Shown: positions 1-8,975, counted from the stretch's first letter. The stretch: DNA of 64,000 bases from Pandoraea cepalis (GCF_902459665.1 NZ_CABPSL010000001.1:620001-684000), one strand, 5' to 3'. Translations and numbers: made by a program. The notes: generated by a model not told the origin, from the sequence alone.

Positions 1-42
1 TTCAGTCGTCAGTGCCGTTAACGTAAACGGCAAGGTCGCCAT
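1..42 (-). CDS. Partial CDS, N-terminus only, product unknown
   Basis: An ATG on the minus strand (complement of 40-42) follows a textbook Shine-Dalgarno AAAGGAGG six bases upstream. It opens a frame that stays open to the window edge. Only 14 residues are visible (MATLPFTLTALTTE), which is too little to name a family. The ribosome site is the main reason to believe the gene is real. The upstream 200 bases carry an AT-rich segment with an inverted repeat, as expected for its promoter and operator. Confidence 0.55.
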   Translation of the reverse strand, partial: MATLPFTLTALTTE

Positions 43-129
43 ATTTTCCTCCTTTAGCCCCCTGCCTGTCGACTGAATTCACCACCCGCGCCGTCACAAC
101 ATCATTCAGAGGGCGATGACGCCGATAAA

Positions 130-148
130 AATCGGAAATTGGCCGATT
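130..148. promoter_or_regulatory. Inverted repeat AATCGG-N7-CCGATT, possible operator
   Basis: AATCGG (130-135) and CCGATT (143-148) form perfect six-base arms around a seven-base spacer. They lie in the AT-rich intergenic stretch 43-296, upstream of the partial minus-strand gene. No other gene is seen in that stretch. The regulator is unknown; binding is inference from symmetry and position. Confidence 0.3.
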
Positions 149-296
149 ATTAGAAGAAAAGTGCGAGATTTGTCGATATTCCCGCGAAATGACGGCTGCC
201 GCCGTTCGTCTCCACGAAGGACAGCAACGTGTCAAACGGGCGTTTTCGTTTATCAGGAGGGAGCGACTGGGTTATTCGTCCAGGGCGACGGCCCCG

Positions 297-971
297 TCAG
301 GCCGCGGCCCTGCCGTCGATGCTGTCGCCCGGACGCGGCGGGCGCGTCATCGCCAGCCACTCCTGCACGGCCGGTCGCGCAAATTGGCGGCGGGCATACT
401 CGACCAGTGCCGCAGGCACCACGTCGTCGTTGTACACGAGACGGTTGATCATCAATGCGAGATCGACGTCTGCGATGCCCGCCTTGTCGAACAGCGACAT
501 GCGGCCATCGGCCAGCAGGTCCTGGGCAATGGCGATCAGCTTGCTCGCGGCCGCGTGACCTGCGTCGGAGAGGGGTTCGTCCACTGGACGGTAGAAGATC
601 ACTTCGGTCGAACGCTCTTCTCGCAAGGCGCCCAGATCGCTGCGCAGCCACGCCTGCACCTGACGCGCGCGAGCCCGCTCGCATACATCTGACGGATACA
701 CGGGCACCTCGGGGAAAATGGTCTCGATGTATTCGGTGATGGCCGACGATTCGGACAGCGTGAAATCGCCGTGCACGAGCGTGGGCACGCGACGCGTGAG
801 CGATAGGTTCGCAAAGCGGGTCTCATAATGCGCGCCCTGCACGAGATCCACGGTTTGCAGATCAAACGGCAGACCTTTCTCACGTAGCGTGACGAAGACC
901 GACAGTGCGTAGGGGCTTGTGAATCGAGCGTCGACATAGAGCGTGAGCGAGGCGGGGGCAGCAGCTGACAA
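297..971 (-). CDS. yfcF: Glutathione S-transferase, YfcF type
   Basis: This is a cytosolic GST-fold protein of 224 residues. The N-terminal thioredoxin-like half carries the YDARFTSPY-like start and LSESSAITEYIE, the SES-A glutathione-binding turn. The C-terminal helical half contains QAWLRSDL and ADVDLALMINRL. These stretches match the E. coli YfcF family closely, whose members have glutathione-dependent peroxidase activity. I chose a TTG start (complement 969-971) because AGGAG lies six bases before it and the protein then begins MSAAAPASLTLYVDA; longer in-frame starts add an unrelated basic extension. It stands alone, tail to the partial gene and downstream of an aldo/keto reductase on the same strand. 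Confidence 0.85.
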   Translation of the reverse strand: MSAAAPASLTLYVDARFTSPYALSVFVTLREKGLPFDLQTVDLVQGAHYETRFANLSLTRRVPTLVHGDFTLSESSAITEYIETIFPEVPVYPSDVCERARARQVQAWLRSDLGALREERSTEVIFYRPVDEPLSDAGHAAASKLIAIAQDLLADGRMSLFDKAGIADVDLALMINRLVYNDDVVPAALVEYARRQFARPAVQEWLAMTRPPRPGDSIDGRAAA

Positions 972-1195
972 GATGGACTCCTGTGAAAGGGATGTGCGGG
1001 CGATGGCCTGGATTGTCCAACGCACGAGACAATAAGCTACCGCAAAAATCGCCAATAAGGCGCGATCTATGTTCACACCTTGCCGCCACCAGGTCGCGAG
1101 AATTTTCCCCCGTGCCGTGAGCACAGTGCACCGCTCGCGCGGTGCACTGTGTCTCGCTCACTACAGTTCTGCGCGCATTGACTGCTTCCCGACGT

Positions 1196-2245
1196 TTACA
1201 GCAGACCGGCTTCGGCGAGCTGGGCGCGGCGCGGATCGCCCTGGCGCGAGAGCATCCAGCCGGGATACTCGCTTGGCAGTGCGCTGGCCCCATCGATAGC
1301 CGACAGTTCGCGCGCGCTCAGCGTGACACGCGTTGCCGCAATGTTGTCGTCGAGCTGATCGGTCCGCTTGGCGCCGATGATGACCGTTGAGACGACCGGC
1401 TGAGCGAGCAGCCAGGCGAGCGCGATCTGCGCGACCGACACGCCCTTCTCGGCGGCGATGCCACGCATGACGTCAATGACGTCGTAGGCACGCTCCACGT
1501 TGACCGGCGGGAAGTCGAAGGTTTGGCGGCGACTGCCCGCTTCGGTCTGGCCGTCGCGCGTGTACTTGCCCGAGAGCAGGCCGCCGGCAAGCGGACTCCA
1601 AACCATCAGGCCCACGTTTTCGCTGCGCAGCATCGGCACGATTTCACGTTCGAGATCGCGTCCGGCGACCGTGTAGTACGCCTGCAGCGACGCGAAGCTC
1701 GCGAGGTTCAGCCGCGCCGAAATGCCCAGCGCCTTGGTGATCTGCCAGGCCGCCCAGTTCGAGACGCCGATATAGCGGACGTGCCCTTGGCGCACCAGTG
1801 TGTCGAGCGCGCCGAGGGTCTCGTCGATGGGCGTGGCCGGATCGAAGCCGTGCACCTGGTACAGGTCGATGTGATCAAGTTGCAGGCGTTTGAGACTGGC
1901 CTTGATGCCGTCCATGATGTGATAGCGCGAAAGGCCACGAGAATTGGCCCCTTGTGCGCCCGTGGCACCGAAGACCTTGGTGGCGACCACGACATTATCG
2001 CGCGGTACCTTGAGGTTGCGCAGGGCCTGGCCGGTGAGGATTTCCGATTGCCCTTCCGAATAGACATCGGCGGTGTCGATGAAGTTGATGCCGGCATCGA
2101 GCGCGCGGCCCACGAGTGAGTCGACATCATGTTGCTGCAAATGGCCGATCTTGCTCCACAGTTCGCCCTGTCCGCCGAAGGTCATCGTGCCGAGGCACAG
2201 TTCCGAGACGAAGAGGCCGGTATTGCCGAGTTTTCTTTGTCGCAT
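1196..2245 (-). CDS. Aldo/keto reductase
   Basis: This is an NADPH-dependent oxidoreductase of the AKR superfamily, 349 residues, in the normal range for the YajO/IolS-like branch. The catalytic tetrad is visible: Asp57 and Tyr62 in DTADVYSEG, Lys90 in VVATKVFG and His132 in LYQVHGFD. The C-terminal cofactor region has IIGAKRTDQLDDN. The start has GGAG seven bases upstream. It diverges from the AraC-family gene at 2486, which is a common arrangement for a regulator and its AKR target, so control by that protein is likely. The substrate cannot be told from the sequence; reduction of a small aldehyde or ketone is the family role. Confidence 0.9.
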   Translation of the reverse strand: MRQRKLGNTGLFVSELCLGTMTFGGQGELWSKIGHLQQHDVDSLVGRALDAGINFIDTADVYSEGQSEILTGQALRNLKVPRDNVVVATKVFGATGAQGANSRGLSRYHIMDGIKASLKRLQLDHIDLYQVHGFDPATPIDETLGALDTLVRQGHVRYIGVSNWAAWQITKALGISARLNLASFASLQAYYTVAGRDLEREIVPMLRSENVGLMVWSPLAGGLLSGKYTRDGQTEAGSRRQTFDFPPVNVERAYDVIDVMRGIAAEKGVSVAQIALAWLLAQPVVSTVIIGAKRTDQLDDNIAATRVTLSARELSAIDGASALPSEYPGWMLSRQGDPRRAQLAEAGLL

Positions 2246-2485
2246 TGCATTGCTCCGTTGAAGTGGCTGCCCGTCGCAGGCGGCCGTCTGGGAGGGGCGA
2301 CGGCTTGCACGGGATGGGAGAAATTATGCGTCGAGGCGCATCGGGCGAGCAGTACCCGTTCCTGCACATTTCCTGCCTGATCGTGTGAATCCCCGGCCGG
2401 AGGATCGGGCAAGCGAATGTGACGAGGGTATGCTGTGCAGCATTGCGGCCGTGACGTGGGGATCGGCCGCCTCTGGAGTGAAGGC

Positions 2486-3463
2486 ATGGTCATGCATTTG
2501 GTCAAGACTGAGCCGCGCGAGGCCTCGCCGCGCGGGTTCGAGGGGGATCCGTCGCGCGCCGCGCGTACCGAACTGGTGCATCGGCTGGAGCGCGCGACGC
2601 ACGGCCTGGAGGGCACGACACCGACGGCGGTGGAAGGCCTGTTCGTGCATCGGATCCTGCATCCGGGCGGCCCGAAGCCGGCGCTTCAGCAACCGGCGTT
2701 CGCCGTCATCGCCCAGGGCGAGAAGCGCTTGCGGATCGGCGACGAGGATTACGCGTATGACCCGATGCACTACCTGGTGTCGTCGGTGCATTTGCCGGTG
2801 GTGGCGCAGGTGTCGGGGGCGAGCGAGCAATCGCCGTATCTGGGGATGCGCCTCGACCTGGTGGCCGAGGATGTCACGTCGCTCATCGGCGACGAGCATT
2901 TGCCGCCGCCGGCGCCTTCAGCGAGTGGGCGTGGCATGTACGTCAATCGGCTGGACGCGGCGTTGCTCGACGCGGTGTTGCGATTGTTGCGCTTGCTGGA
3001 CACGCCGCGCGACATTCCGATCCTGGCGCCGATGATCAAGCGCGAGATCGTCTATCGATTGCTGATGAACGGTCAGGGGGTGTTGCTGCGGCAGATGGCG
3101 TTGCAGGACAGCCAGATGAACCGCATTGCACGCGCGGTGCGATGGTTGCGTGAGCATTACGCACAACCGTTGCGCGTGGAGGCATTGGCGCAGGAGGTGC
3201 ACATGAGCGTGTCGTCGCTGCATCACCACTTCAAGCTGGTGACGGCCATGAGTCCGGTGCAGTACCAGAAACAGTTGCGCTTGCAGGAGGCGCGGCGATT
3301 GATCTTTGCGGCGGACGTCACCGTGGCGGCGGCAGCGCAGACGGTGGGGTATGAAAGTGCATCGCAGTTCAGCCGTGAATATGCGCGCGTGTTTGGCGAA
3401 GCGCCGCTGCGCGACAAACGCCGTTGGTTGCAGGAGGGCGAGGCCGGGGCGCCGCGAAACTAA
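2486..3463 (+). CDS. AraC-family transcriptional regulator
   Basis: The protein has an N-terminal AraC_N-type cupin sensing domain (roughly residues 45-195). A C-terminal pair of helix-turn-helix motifs follows (roughly 220-315), with SVSSLHHHFK in the first and VGYESASQFSREYARVFG in the second, the AraC signature. The start at 2486 is chosen because GGAG lies seven bases before it; an upstream ATG at 2435 has no ribosome site. It is divergent from the aldo/keto reductase gene, and AKR/AraC pairs of this kind are common in proteobacteria. Its stop overlaps the stop of the convergent RelB-like gene by four bases. Confidence 0.9.
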   Translation: MVMHLVKTEPREASPRGFEGDPSRAARTELVHRLERATHGLEGTTPTAVEGLFVHRILHPGGPKPALQQPAFAVIAQGEKRLRIGDEDYAYDPMHYLVSSVHLPVVAQVSGASEQSPYLGMRLDLVAEDVTSLIGDEHLPPPAPSASGRGMYVNRLDAALLDAVLRLLRLLDTPRDIPILAPMIKREIVYRLLMNGQGVLLRQMALQDSQMNRIARAVRWLREHYAQPLRVEALAQEVHMSVSSLHHHFKLVTAMSPVQYQKQLRLQEARRLIFAADVTVAAAAQTVGYESASQFSREYARVFGEAPLRDKRRWLQEGEAGAPRN

Positions 3464-3765
3464 CCTTTTGGGGAACTGCGTTTGCGTGCGGCGGCACGGC
3501 GTGCGGCGAAATGGGATTCGACGTCTTCGTCGGGAATGGCTGGACGTGTGTCTTCCAGCGCTTCCAACACCTTTCGCTTGAACCATGCATCGTGAGCGTC
3601 GGGATCCGTGACGAAACCAAAAGGTAGCGCACCTTCGTTGGCAATGCGCGTGAGTAAAATCCGAACTACATCGGAAACGGTCAACCCCATCTTGTCGAGT
3701 ACGGCAGTGGCGCGTTCCTTCAGTTCGGGATCGATGCGGGCTTGTACAAGGGCGCTGGTGGCCAT
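3460..3765 (-). CDS. RelB/DinJ-family antitoxin-like protein (orphan)
   Basis: This is a 101-residue protein. Its first 50 residues match the ribbon-helix-helix RelB/DinJ family: a beta strand (ALVQARIDPELKERA), then helices with GLTVSDVVRILLTRIANEGALPF, the usual RelB turn. A charged C-terminal tail ending in RRAAARKRSSPKG would be the toxin-binding part. No RelE/YafQ-type toxin gene lies next to it. Downstream on its own strand is only the antisense of the AraC gene, and upstream is the divergent CxxC gene. It is therefore an orphan antitoxin, a solitary regulator, or the remnant of a pair. A palindrome upstream could be its autoregulatory operator. Confidence 0.8.
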   Translation of the reverse strand: MATSALVQARIDPELKERATAVLDKMGLTVSDVVRILLTRIANEGALPFGFVTDPDAHDAWFKRKVLEALEDTRPAIPDEDVESHFAARRAAARKRSSPKG

Positions 3766-3792
3766 GGTCGGACTCGTTGGCGATTGGAATGG

Positions 3793-3816
3793 CATTCATT
3801 GTAATTCAATTGAATG
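3793..3816. promoter_or_regulatory. Nested palindrome upstream of relB-like gene, likely operator
   Basis: A perfect 12-base palindrome ATTCAATTGAAT (3804-3815) sits inside an outer pair CATTCA (3793-3798) and TGAATG (3811-3816), about 28 bases upstream of the RelB-like start. Ribbon-helix-helix antitoxins bind short palindromes in their own promoters, so autoregulation is a reasonable inference. The rest of the intergenic stretch 3766-4047 shows no other gene. Confidence 0.45.
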
Positions 3817-4047
3817 ACGGGTGCACCGCCCTGCGGCACACTTTCGCCCTCAGCCCAGGGGGCGTATCGTCAAGCGGGCCGCCGTTTCACGGCGCTGCGC
3901 CTACCGCGTCGGCGCGCGTCAAATCGGACGAATCCTCCACGCAAACCGGGATCGATGCCGTCGCCAATCCCCGCGACCCGCGTCGCACGACGACCCGGCT
4001 GGTTGTAAAATCGGTGACGTTGCCGACTTGCCTGAAGGAGGCCCGTC

Positions 4048-4299
4048 ATGCTGTCGATCCACACCGGTTTCGTCGTTTGTCCCACCTGTAAAGCCCGCTT
4101 CCCCGTCGCGGCGAGCGAGCCGACCGTCCAGGCGATGTACGACTATCTCCATTCGGATGCCGAAGTGAAGTGTCCGACGTGCGAGACCGCCTTCACCACG
4201 GGCAGCGCCAACAGCAGCATCGAGTTCGAGCCGGTCAACGACGGCGTCACGCTCTCGCCGTCGCCCGTGCGAAGCATCGACGGGCTCGACAATCACTGA
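4048..4299 (+). CDS. Small protein with two CxxC motifs (zinc-ribbon-like), function unknown
   Basis: The 83-residue protein has a very strong ribosome site (AAGGAGG six bases before ATG). Two CPTC motifs lie at residues 11-14 and 42-45, the spacing of a four-cysteine zinc ribbon or rubredoxin-like knuckle. The C-terminal 30 residues are acidic and look disordered. I do not recognise a named family. Metal binding is inferred from the cysteines, and a DNA-, RNA- or protein-contact role is possible. It stands alone, divergent from the RelB-like gene and convergent with the dehydrogenase at 4313. Confidence 0.75.
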   Translation: MLSIHTGFVVCPTCKARFPVAASEPTVQAMYDYLHSDAEVKCPTCETAFTTGSANSSIEFEPVNDGVTLSPSPVRSIDGLDNH

Positions 4300-4312
4300 C
4301 GCCATTCGCCAC

Positions 4313-5254
4313 TCACAGCGGCGTCAACACCGGCTCCCCCGCCTGGAAGCGACGCGTATTTTCGAGAAACAGGGCGAGCGTGGCGGCTTCCGCTTCGGGC
4401 GAGCGGCCAGCGACGTGCGGACTGAGCACCACATTCTGCAAATCGATCAGTGCCGCAGGCGGTGACGGCTCGCCTTCGTAGACGTCCAGCCCGGCACCGG
4501 CGATGACGCCGTCGCGCAATGCGTCCGCCAGAGCGGCCGTGTCAACGACGCTGCCACGCCCCAGGTTGACGAGGAAGCCGTGCTTGCCCAGCGCGCGCAA
4601 CACCTCGGCATTCACGAGGTGATGGGACTGCGCGCCGCCCGGAGCGGTTACGACGAGATAGTCCGCCCATTCGGCCAGCGCCAGCACGCTGTCGAAATAT
4701 TGATAGTGCGCGGGCGCATCGTCGCGACGGTTCCGATTCCGGTAACCGATCTGCATATCGAAGCCCTCACCGCGTTTGGCGAACTGACGGCCGACCGCCC
4801 CCAGCCCCACGATTCCCAGCTTCTTGCCCGACACGCTCGGCTGCATCGGCAGCGCGTCGCGCCACACGCCGCGGCGGCAGGCTGCGTCGTACTCGGGAAT
4901 GCGACGCACGGCAGCCAGCAGCAGGGCGAAGCCCTGATCCGCCACGGTCGGCGCGTTGGCACCGGCGCCGTTTACGGCTACGACATTGCGCGACCGCAGC
5001 GCGGCGATATCCAGATTCTCGTAGCCGGCGCCCAGCGCGCTGACCAACGCCACGTTCGGCAGATGCGACAGCTCGGCGGCGCTCAGACCACGCGCGCCGT
5101 GAGTCAGCACGAAGCGCGCCTGCTCGCCGTCGGGCCCCCAGCCTTGCGGCGCGGGGTGATAGCTCGGGTGGTAAGCCACATCGAAATGGGTTTGCAGTGC
5201 GGACAACTGCTCGGGGTGCATCGGGATCAGGACCAGCAATGAGGGCAACGACAC
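4313..5254 (-). CDS. D-2-hydroxyacid dehydrogenase family protein
   Basis: This is an NAD(P)-dependent dehydrogenase of 313 residues. The Rossmann motif is LGIVGLGAVGRQF near residue 145. The catalytic triad of the family is visible as Arg in NLGRGSVVD, Glu in DVYEGEP and His in LSPHVAG. Members reduce glyoxylate, hydroxypyruvate or other 2-oxoacids; the exact substrate is not readable. I chose the GTG start at complement 5252-5254 because GGAG lies seven bases before it and it gives a family-length protein starting MSLPSLLVLIP. Longer upstream starts would add about 60 residues unlike the family. It appears to be monocistronic. Confidence 0.87.
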   Translation of the reverse strand: MSLPSLLVLIPMHPEQLSALQTHFDVAYHPSYHPAPQGWGPDGEQARFVLTHGARGLSAAELSHLPNVALVSALGAGYENLDIAALRSRNVVAVNGAGANAPTVADQGFALLLAAVRRIPEYDAACRRGVWRDALPMQPSVSGKKLGIVGLGAVGRQFAKRGEGFDMQIGYRNRNRRDDAPAHYQYFDSVLALAEWADYLVVTAPGGAQSHHLVNAEVLRALGKHGFLVNLGRGSVVDTAALADALRDGVIAGAGLDVYEGEPSPPAALIDLQNVVLSPHVAGRSPEAEAATLALFLENTRRFQAGEPVLTPL

Positions 5255-5524
5255 CTTCAATCTCCACAGGGGAATGGGGGCTCGCGGCGCAGCGTCGCAA
5301 TGACGCGGGTGCCGAATGGACACCTCGAATTCGCCGCCAGTCGACACTGTATGCCTATCCGCAACGATTTGCGCGATGCAACACGCCACGCGACCTCCTT
5401 GCTGTCGGGATTTCCCGGCCCGAAACGCACGCGGGCGCCATCGCACAATGCGAATGGCGCCCGCTCAAGCCCGAGACCCGCGGCAGTGTGCGTTACATAT
5501 GCCTTGTTGCGTGGGCCGAAACGC

Positions 5525-6868
5525 TTAGGCCGTGGCTTGCACCGGGTGCTTGGCCTGATGGTGACGCAGGCGACCCAGCGTGAGCATCGTCAGACCGGCG
5601 AGCACGGCGGGCACGCCGATGGCGGCGAAAAGGGCCGGCATCGACCAGCCCATGGCGAGCATCGACGCCCCGCCAACCGAGCCGACCACCGACCCCAGTC
5701 TCCCGACGCCATTGGCCCAGCTCACGCCCGTGGCGCGGCAATCCGTGGGATAGAAGCCAGCGGACAGCGCGTTCGCGCCGACCTGACCGCCCGACACGCA
5801 GAACCCGGCCCAGAACACGGCCACCGAGGCGAGCACGGGAGAACTGGCGACAGGACCGACAGCGGCGACACACACGCCCGCAAGCACGTAAGCCGCAGCA
5901 AGCACGTAGTGTGGGTTGAAGCGGTCCATCAACCCGCCGAGCACGATGGCGCCGAGCGTGCCGCCGACCTGGAACATCGAGGTGACGATGGCGGCGTCGC
6001 GCAGCGTCAGGCCGTTGGTGCGAAGCAGCGTGGGCAACCAGCTCGAGAGCAGATAGATCACGAGCAGGCTCATGAAGAACGTGATCCAGAAAAGCAGCGT
6101 GCCCCGCAGCAATTCGGGTTTGAACAGATGCTTCACCGGCGACGTGGTCGACGGCTTCGTCGCGACGTTGAACGTCGCACCACGCAGGTCCTCATTCGGC
6201 GCAATGCGTTGTAGCGATGCCGCGATGCGCTCCGGCGACTTGCCCGCCATCACGAGATAGCGCACCGATTCGGGCAGCGCGCGCATCAGGACCACGCCGA
6301 GCATGAGCGGCATGACGCCGCCCACGATCAACACGGCGCGCCAGCCGAAGGCGTCGATCAACCCGGCCGACGCGAGACCGCCCAGCGCCGAGCCGAGCGT
6401 GAAGCCGCAGAACATGGTCGTTACGAGGAACGAACGGCGCGACTCAGGGCAGTACTCCGACGTCAGCGTGATCGCGTTCGGCATGGCGCCGCCGAGTCCG
6501 AGGCCCGTCAGAAACCGCAATGCGATCAGTTGCCACAGTTCCATCGACCCTGCGGACGCGAGACTCGCCAGACCGAAGAACACCACGGAGAAGATGAGAA
6601 TGGTCTTGCGGCCAAACTTGTCGGCGAGCGGCCCGAACAGGAATGCGCCGGCCATCAGGCCCGCGAGCCCGGCGCCGAAAAGGGGCGCGAGCAGCGCCGG
6701 GGTGAGCGACCATTCGGCGCGAATGGCAGGGGCGATGAAGCCGATGGCGGCCGTGTCGAAACCGTCGATGGCGACGATCAGGAAGCACAGCACGACGATC
6801 ATCACCTGGAACGGGGAAATGCGATGGCGGTCGATGAACGCCGTCACGTTGATGGGGGTGGCTGGCAT
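5525..6868 (-). CDS. MFS aromatic acid:H+ symporter, probable 3-hydroxybenzoate/gentisate transporter
   Basis: This is a 447-residue inner-membrane carrier with 12 predicted helices. The AAHS family features are present: IVAIDGFDTAAIGFIAPAI in helix 1, the GPLADKFGRKTILI loop 2-3 signature and LGLGGAMPNAITLTSEY in helix 4. The Asp in the DGFD helix-1 motif is needed for aromatic acid uptake in PcaK and MhbT relatives. It is the last gene of the gentisate operon, 207 bases after the hydroxylase gene, so import of 3-hydroxybenzoate (or gentisate) is the likely job. A hairpin lies in that gap. Confidence 0.88.
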   Translation of the reverse strand: MPATPINVTAFIDRHRISPFQVMIVVLCFLIVAIDGFDTAAIGFIAPAIRAEWSLTPALLAPLFGAGLAGLMAGAFLFGPLADKFGRKTILIFSVVFFGLASLASAGSMELWQLIALRFLTGLGLGGAMPNAITLTSEYCPESRRSFLVTTMFCGFTLGSALGGLASAGLIDAFGWRAVLIVGGVMPLMLGVVLMRALPESVRYLVMAGKSPERIAASLQRIAPNEDLRGATFNVATKPSTTSPVKHLFKPELLRGTLLFWITFFMSLLVIYLLSSWLPTLLRTNGLTLRDAAIVTSMFQVGGTLGAIVLGGLMDRFNPHYVLAAAYVLAGVCVAAVGPVASSPVLASVAVFWAGFCVSGGQVGANALSAGFYPTDCRATGVSWANGVGRLGSVVGSVGGASMLAMGWSMPALFAAIGVPAVLAGLTMLTLGRLRHHQAKHPVQATA

Positions 6869-6997
6869 GGGTTGTCTCCTCAGGGTTGCCAGAAGCGGCG
6901 CGGCAAGTCGGCCGTCGTCGCCGAAACGTGTTGCCGTGATTGTTGTTATTAGTGCTGCCGAGCCCCCGTATCGCGAGACGCGAGGCGAGGGGGGCCG

Positions 6998-7020
6998 CGC
7001 GACGGTGTGGGACCGTCGCG
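6998..7020. terminator. Hairpin between hydroxylase and transporter genes
   Basis: CGCGACGGT (6998-7006) and ACCGTCGCG (7012-7020) make a perfect nine-base-pair stem with a five-base loop. No T-run follows on either strand, so it may be an RNA-stabilising or partial-termination element within the gentisate operon rather than a true terminator. Confidence 0.35.
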
Positions 7021-7075
7021 TGGCGGGATGCCCGGATGCCGGGCGATGAATCGAGAGGTAGGGCGTGGTTAGCGC

Positions 7076-8293
7076 TCAGGCCTCAGCCAGCCACGGGGTT
7101 TGCGACAGGCAATGCTCGGCGCGCCAGCCGTGCAGCCATTGCAGGGCGTCGTAGAACTGCGTTTGCGTGCGTCCCTTCCACAGCGAGTTGCGCACCCAGC
7201 GATCCACCCCCTTGGCGTGGTAGACACGGCCCATGTCGCGCGCGCCGTAGAGCACGCGGGCTGTGCGGGGAATGCGGGCGTGCTCGTAGCGGCGGAAGGC
7301 GTCGACGAAATCGCCGTTCGCCGCCGCATACGCGGCACCGAGCGTGACGGCGTCTTCGAGCGCCTGGCAGGCGCCTTGCGCGATGTACTGCGTCATCGGG
7401 TGGGCGGCGTCGCCCAGGATCGTGGCGCGCCCGAAGCTCCACTGCGCGACCGGATCGCGGTCGGCGGTGGCCCAGCGTCGCCACGAGGTCGGACGGTCGA
7501 GCATCTGGTGCGGCAGCGCATCAATGCCTTCGAAGTACGACAGCACCTCTTCCTTGCTGCCGTCGCGTACGCCCCAAACTTCCTGCTCGCGGCTGTGGAA
7601 CGTGACCACGAGGTTGTATTGCGTGCCGCCGCGCAACGGGTAATGCACGAGGTGGCAGTTCGGTCCTGCCCAGACGACCGGCGCGTTGACCTGCAAGTCC
7701 TTCGGCATGTTCTCGACGTCGACGACCGCGCGATACACCACGTGACCGGTCACGCGCGGCTCGTCGCCGATCAGCACGGCGCGCACGGCGGACTTCACGC
7801 CGTCGCAGCCGATCACGGCGTCGGCCGTGTGTCGCTCGCCGTGCTGGTCGATGACGGTGATGTGCTTGTCGTCCTGCGACAGCGAGACGACCCGCGTCGC
7901 GGTGCGGAACTGAATCAACGGATTGCGCTGTACCGCTTCCAGAATCGACAGATGGATGTCGGCGCGGTGGATCACGGCGTACGGATTGCCGAAGCGCTCG
8001 CGATACGGCGCGCCGACGTCGACTTGCGCGATGATGCTGCGGTCGATGGCGTCGCGCAGCGTGATGTGGTCGGTGAAGACCGAACGCCCGCGCGCTGCCT
8101 CACCGACGCCGAGGGCGTCGAGTGCTGCGAACGCGTTGGCGGCGAGCTGAATGCCCGCGCCGATTTCGCCGATGGTCTCGGCCTGCTCCAGCAGTTCGAT
8201 TTGCACGCCCTGATTGGCGAGCGCGAGTGCAGCCGCCAGGCCGCCGATGCCACCGCCAACGACCAGCGCTTTGGGTTGAGAGGTTTGACTCAT
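7076..8293 (-). CDS. 3-hydroxybenzoate 6-hydroxylase (FAD monooxygenase)
   Basis: This 405-residue class A flavoprotein monooxygenase converts 3-hydroxybenzoate to gentisate using NADH and oxygen. The FAD motif VVGGGIGGLAAALAL lies near residue 12, the DG motif CDGVKSAVR near 165, and the GD motif ILGDAAHPMTQY near 295, all in family order. The start has GGAG seven bases upstream. The assignment to 3-hydroxybenzoate rather than salicylate rests mainly on its place in an operon with gentisate dioxygenase, maleylpyruvate isomerase and fumarylpyruvate hydrolase. A salicylate 5-hydroxylase would instead be a Rieske system. Confidence 0.88.
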   Translation of the reverse strand: MSQTSQPKALVVGGGIGGLAAALALANQGVQIELLEQAETIGEIGAGIQLAANAFAALDALGVGEAARGRSVFTDHITLRDAIDRSIIAQVDVGAPYRERFGNPYAVIHRADIHLSILEAVQRNPLIQFRTATRVVSLSQDDKHITVIDQHGERHTADAVIGCDGVKSAVRAVLIGDEPRVTGHVVYRAVVDVENMPKDLQVNAPVVWAGPNCHLVHYPLRGGTQYNLVVTFHSREQEVWGVRDGSKEEVLSYFEGIDALPHQMLDRPTSWRRWATADRDPVAQWSFGRATILGDAAHPMTQYIAQGACQALEDAVTLGAAYAAANGDFVDAFRRYEHARIPRTARVLYGARDMGRVYHAKGVDRWVRNSLWKGRTQTQFYDALQWLHGWRAEHCLSQTPWLAEA

Positions 8294-8333
8294 GGTTGTC
8301 TCCTGCGGCCTGTCCAGCCGTTCTGGATGGAAT

Positions 8334-8975
8334 TCAGGCCGTGTAATCCGGCTGACGATTGGGCGCTGCCGCGAGGAAAGCCGGATGTGTCTCCGCCTGC
8401 GCGTAGACCGCCATCGCTCGCGGATACGCCGACAAATCGCAACCCATGCGCCGGGCATTGGCGATTTGCGGAATCAGGCAGACGTCGGCAAGCGTCGGTG
8501 CATCGCCGAAGCACCATGCGCCGTGACCATGCTTGCCGAGCAATCGCTCCACGCCTGCCATGCCCTCGTCGACCCAGTGGCGGTACCACGCATTCTTCTG
8601 CTCGGCGCTGAGGCCCAGCGGGCCTTGCAGATACTTCAGAATGCGCAGGTTATTCACCGGGTGCATGTCGCAACTGACGAGCATCGCCAATTCGAGCACG
8701 CGGGCGCGTGCCTCGATGTCCTGCGGCACCAGACGCGGCTCGGGATATCTCGCGTCGAGATAGTCGAGGATGGCGAGCGACTGGCCGAGCGCGATCTCGC
8801 CGTCGATCAGGGCGGGCACGCTGGCCGACGGATTGACCTCGTCGACATACGCGCCGGCGCGATGCTCGCCGGCGCGGATATTCACCGGAATGGTGTCGAA
8901 TTCCAGCCCTTTGAGCGCGAGCGCAATGCGCACGCGATACGAGGTCGAGCTGTTGAAGAAACTATAGAGCTGCAT
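8334..8975 (-). CDS. maiA: Maleylpyruvate isomerase (zeta-class GST)
   Basis: This is a 213-residue zeta-class glutathione transferase. The catalytic N-terminal motif is FFNSSTSYRVRIAL, with the SSxSxRVR pattern of zeta enzymes. Proline-rich VPALIDGEIALGQSLAILDYL binds glutathione. It catalyses glutathione-dependent cis-trans isomerisation of maleylpyruvate to fumarylpyruvate, the third step of the gentisate route. The same family also contains maleylacetoacetate isomerases, from which the symbol is borrowed; the operon context decides for maleylpyruvate. It is nine bases from the fumarylpyruvate hydrolase gene upstream and 40 from the hydroxylase gene downstream. Confidence 0.9.
   Translation of the reverse strand: MQLYSFFNSSTSYRVRIALALKGLEFDTIPVNIRAGEHRAGAYVDEVNPSASVPALIDGEIALGQSLAILDYLDARYPEPRLVPQDIEARARVLELAMLVSCDMHPVNNLRILKYLQGPLGLSAEQKNAWYRHWVDEGMAGVERLLGKHGHGAWCFGDAPTLADVCLIPQIANARRMGCDLSAYPRAMAVYAQAETHPAFLAAAPNRQPDYTA

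Noticed and set aside
2-235. Minus-strand 77-codon frame over the partial first gene and its upstream region
   Set aside because: It runs through an AT-rich promoter-like region in another frame than the ribosome-site-led start at 42, and shows no recognisable domain.
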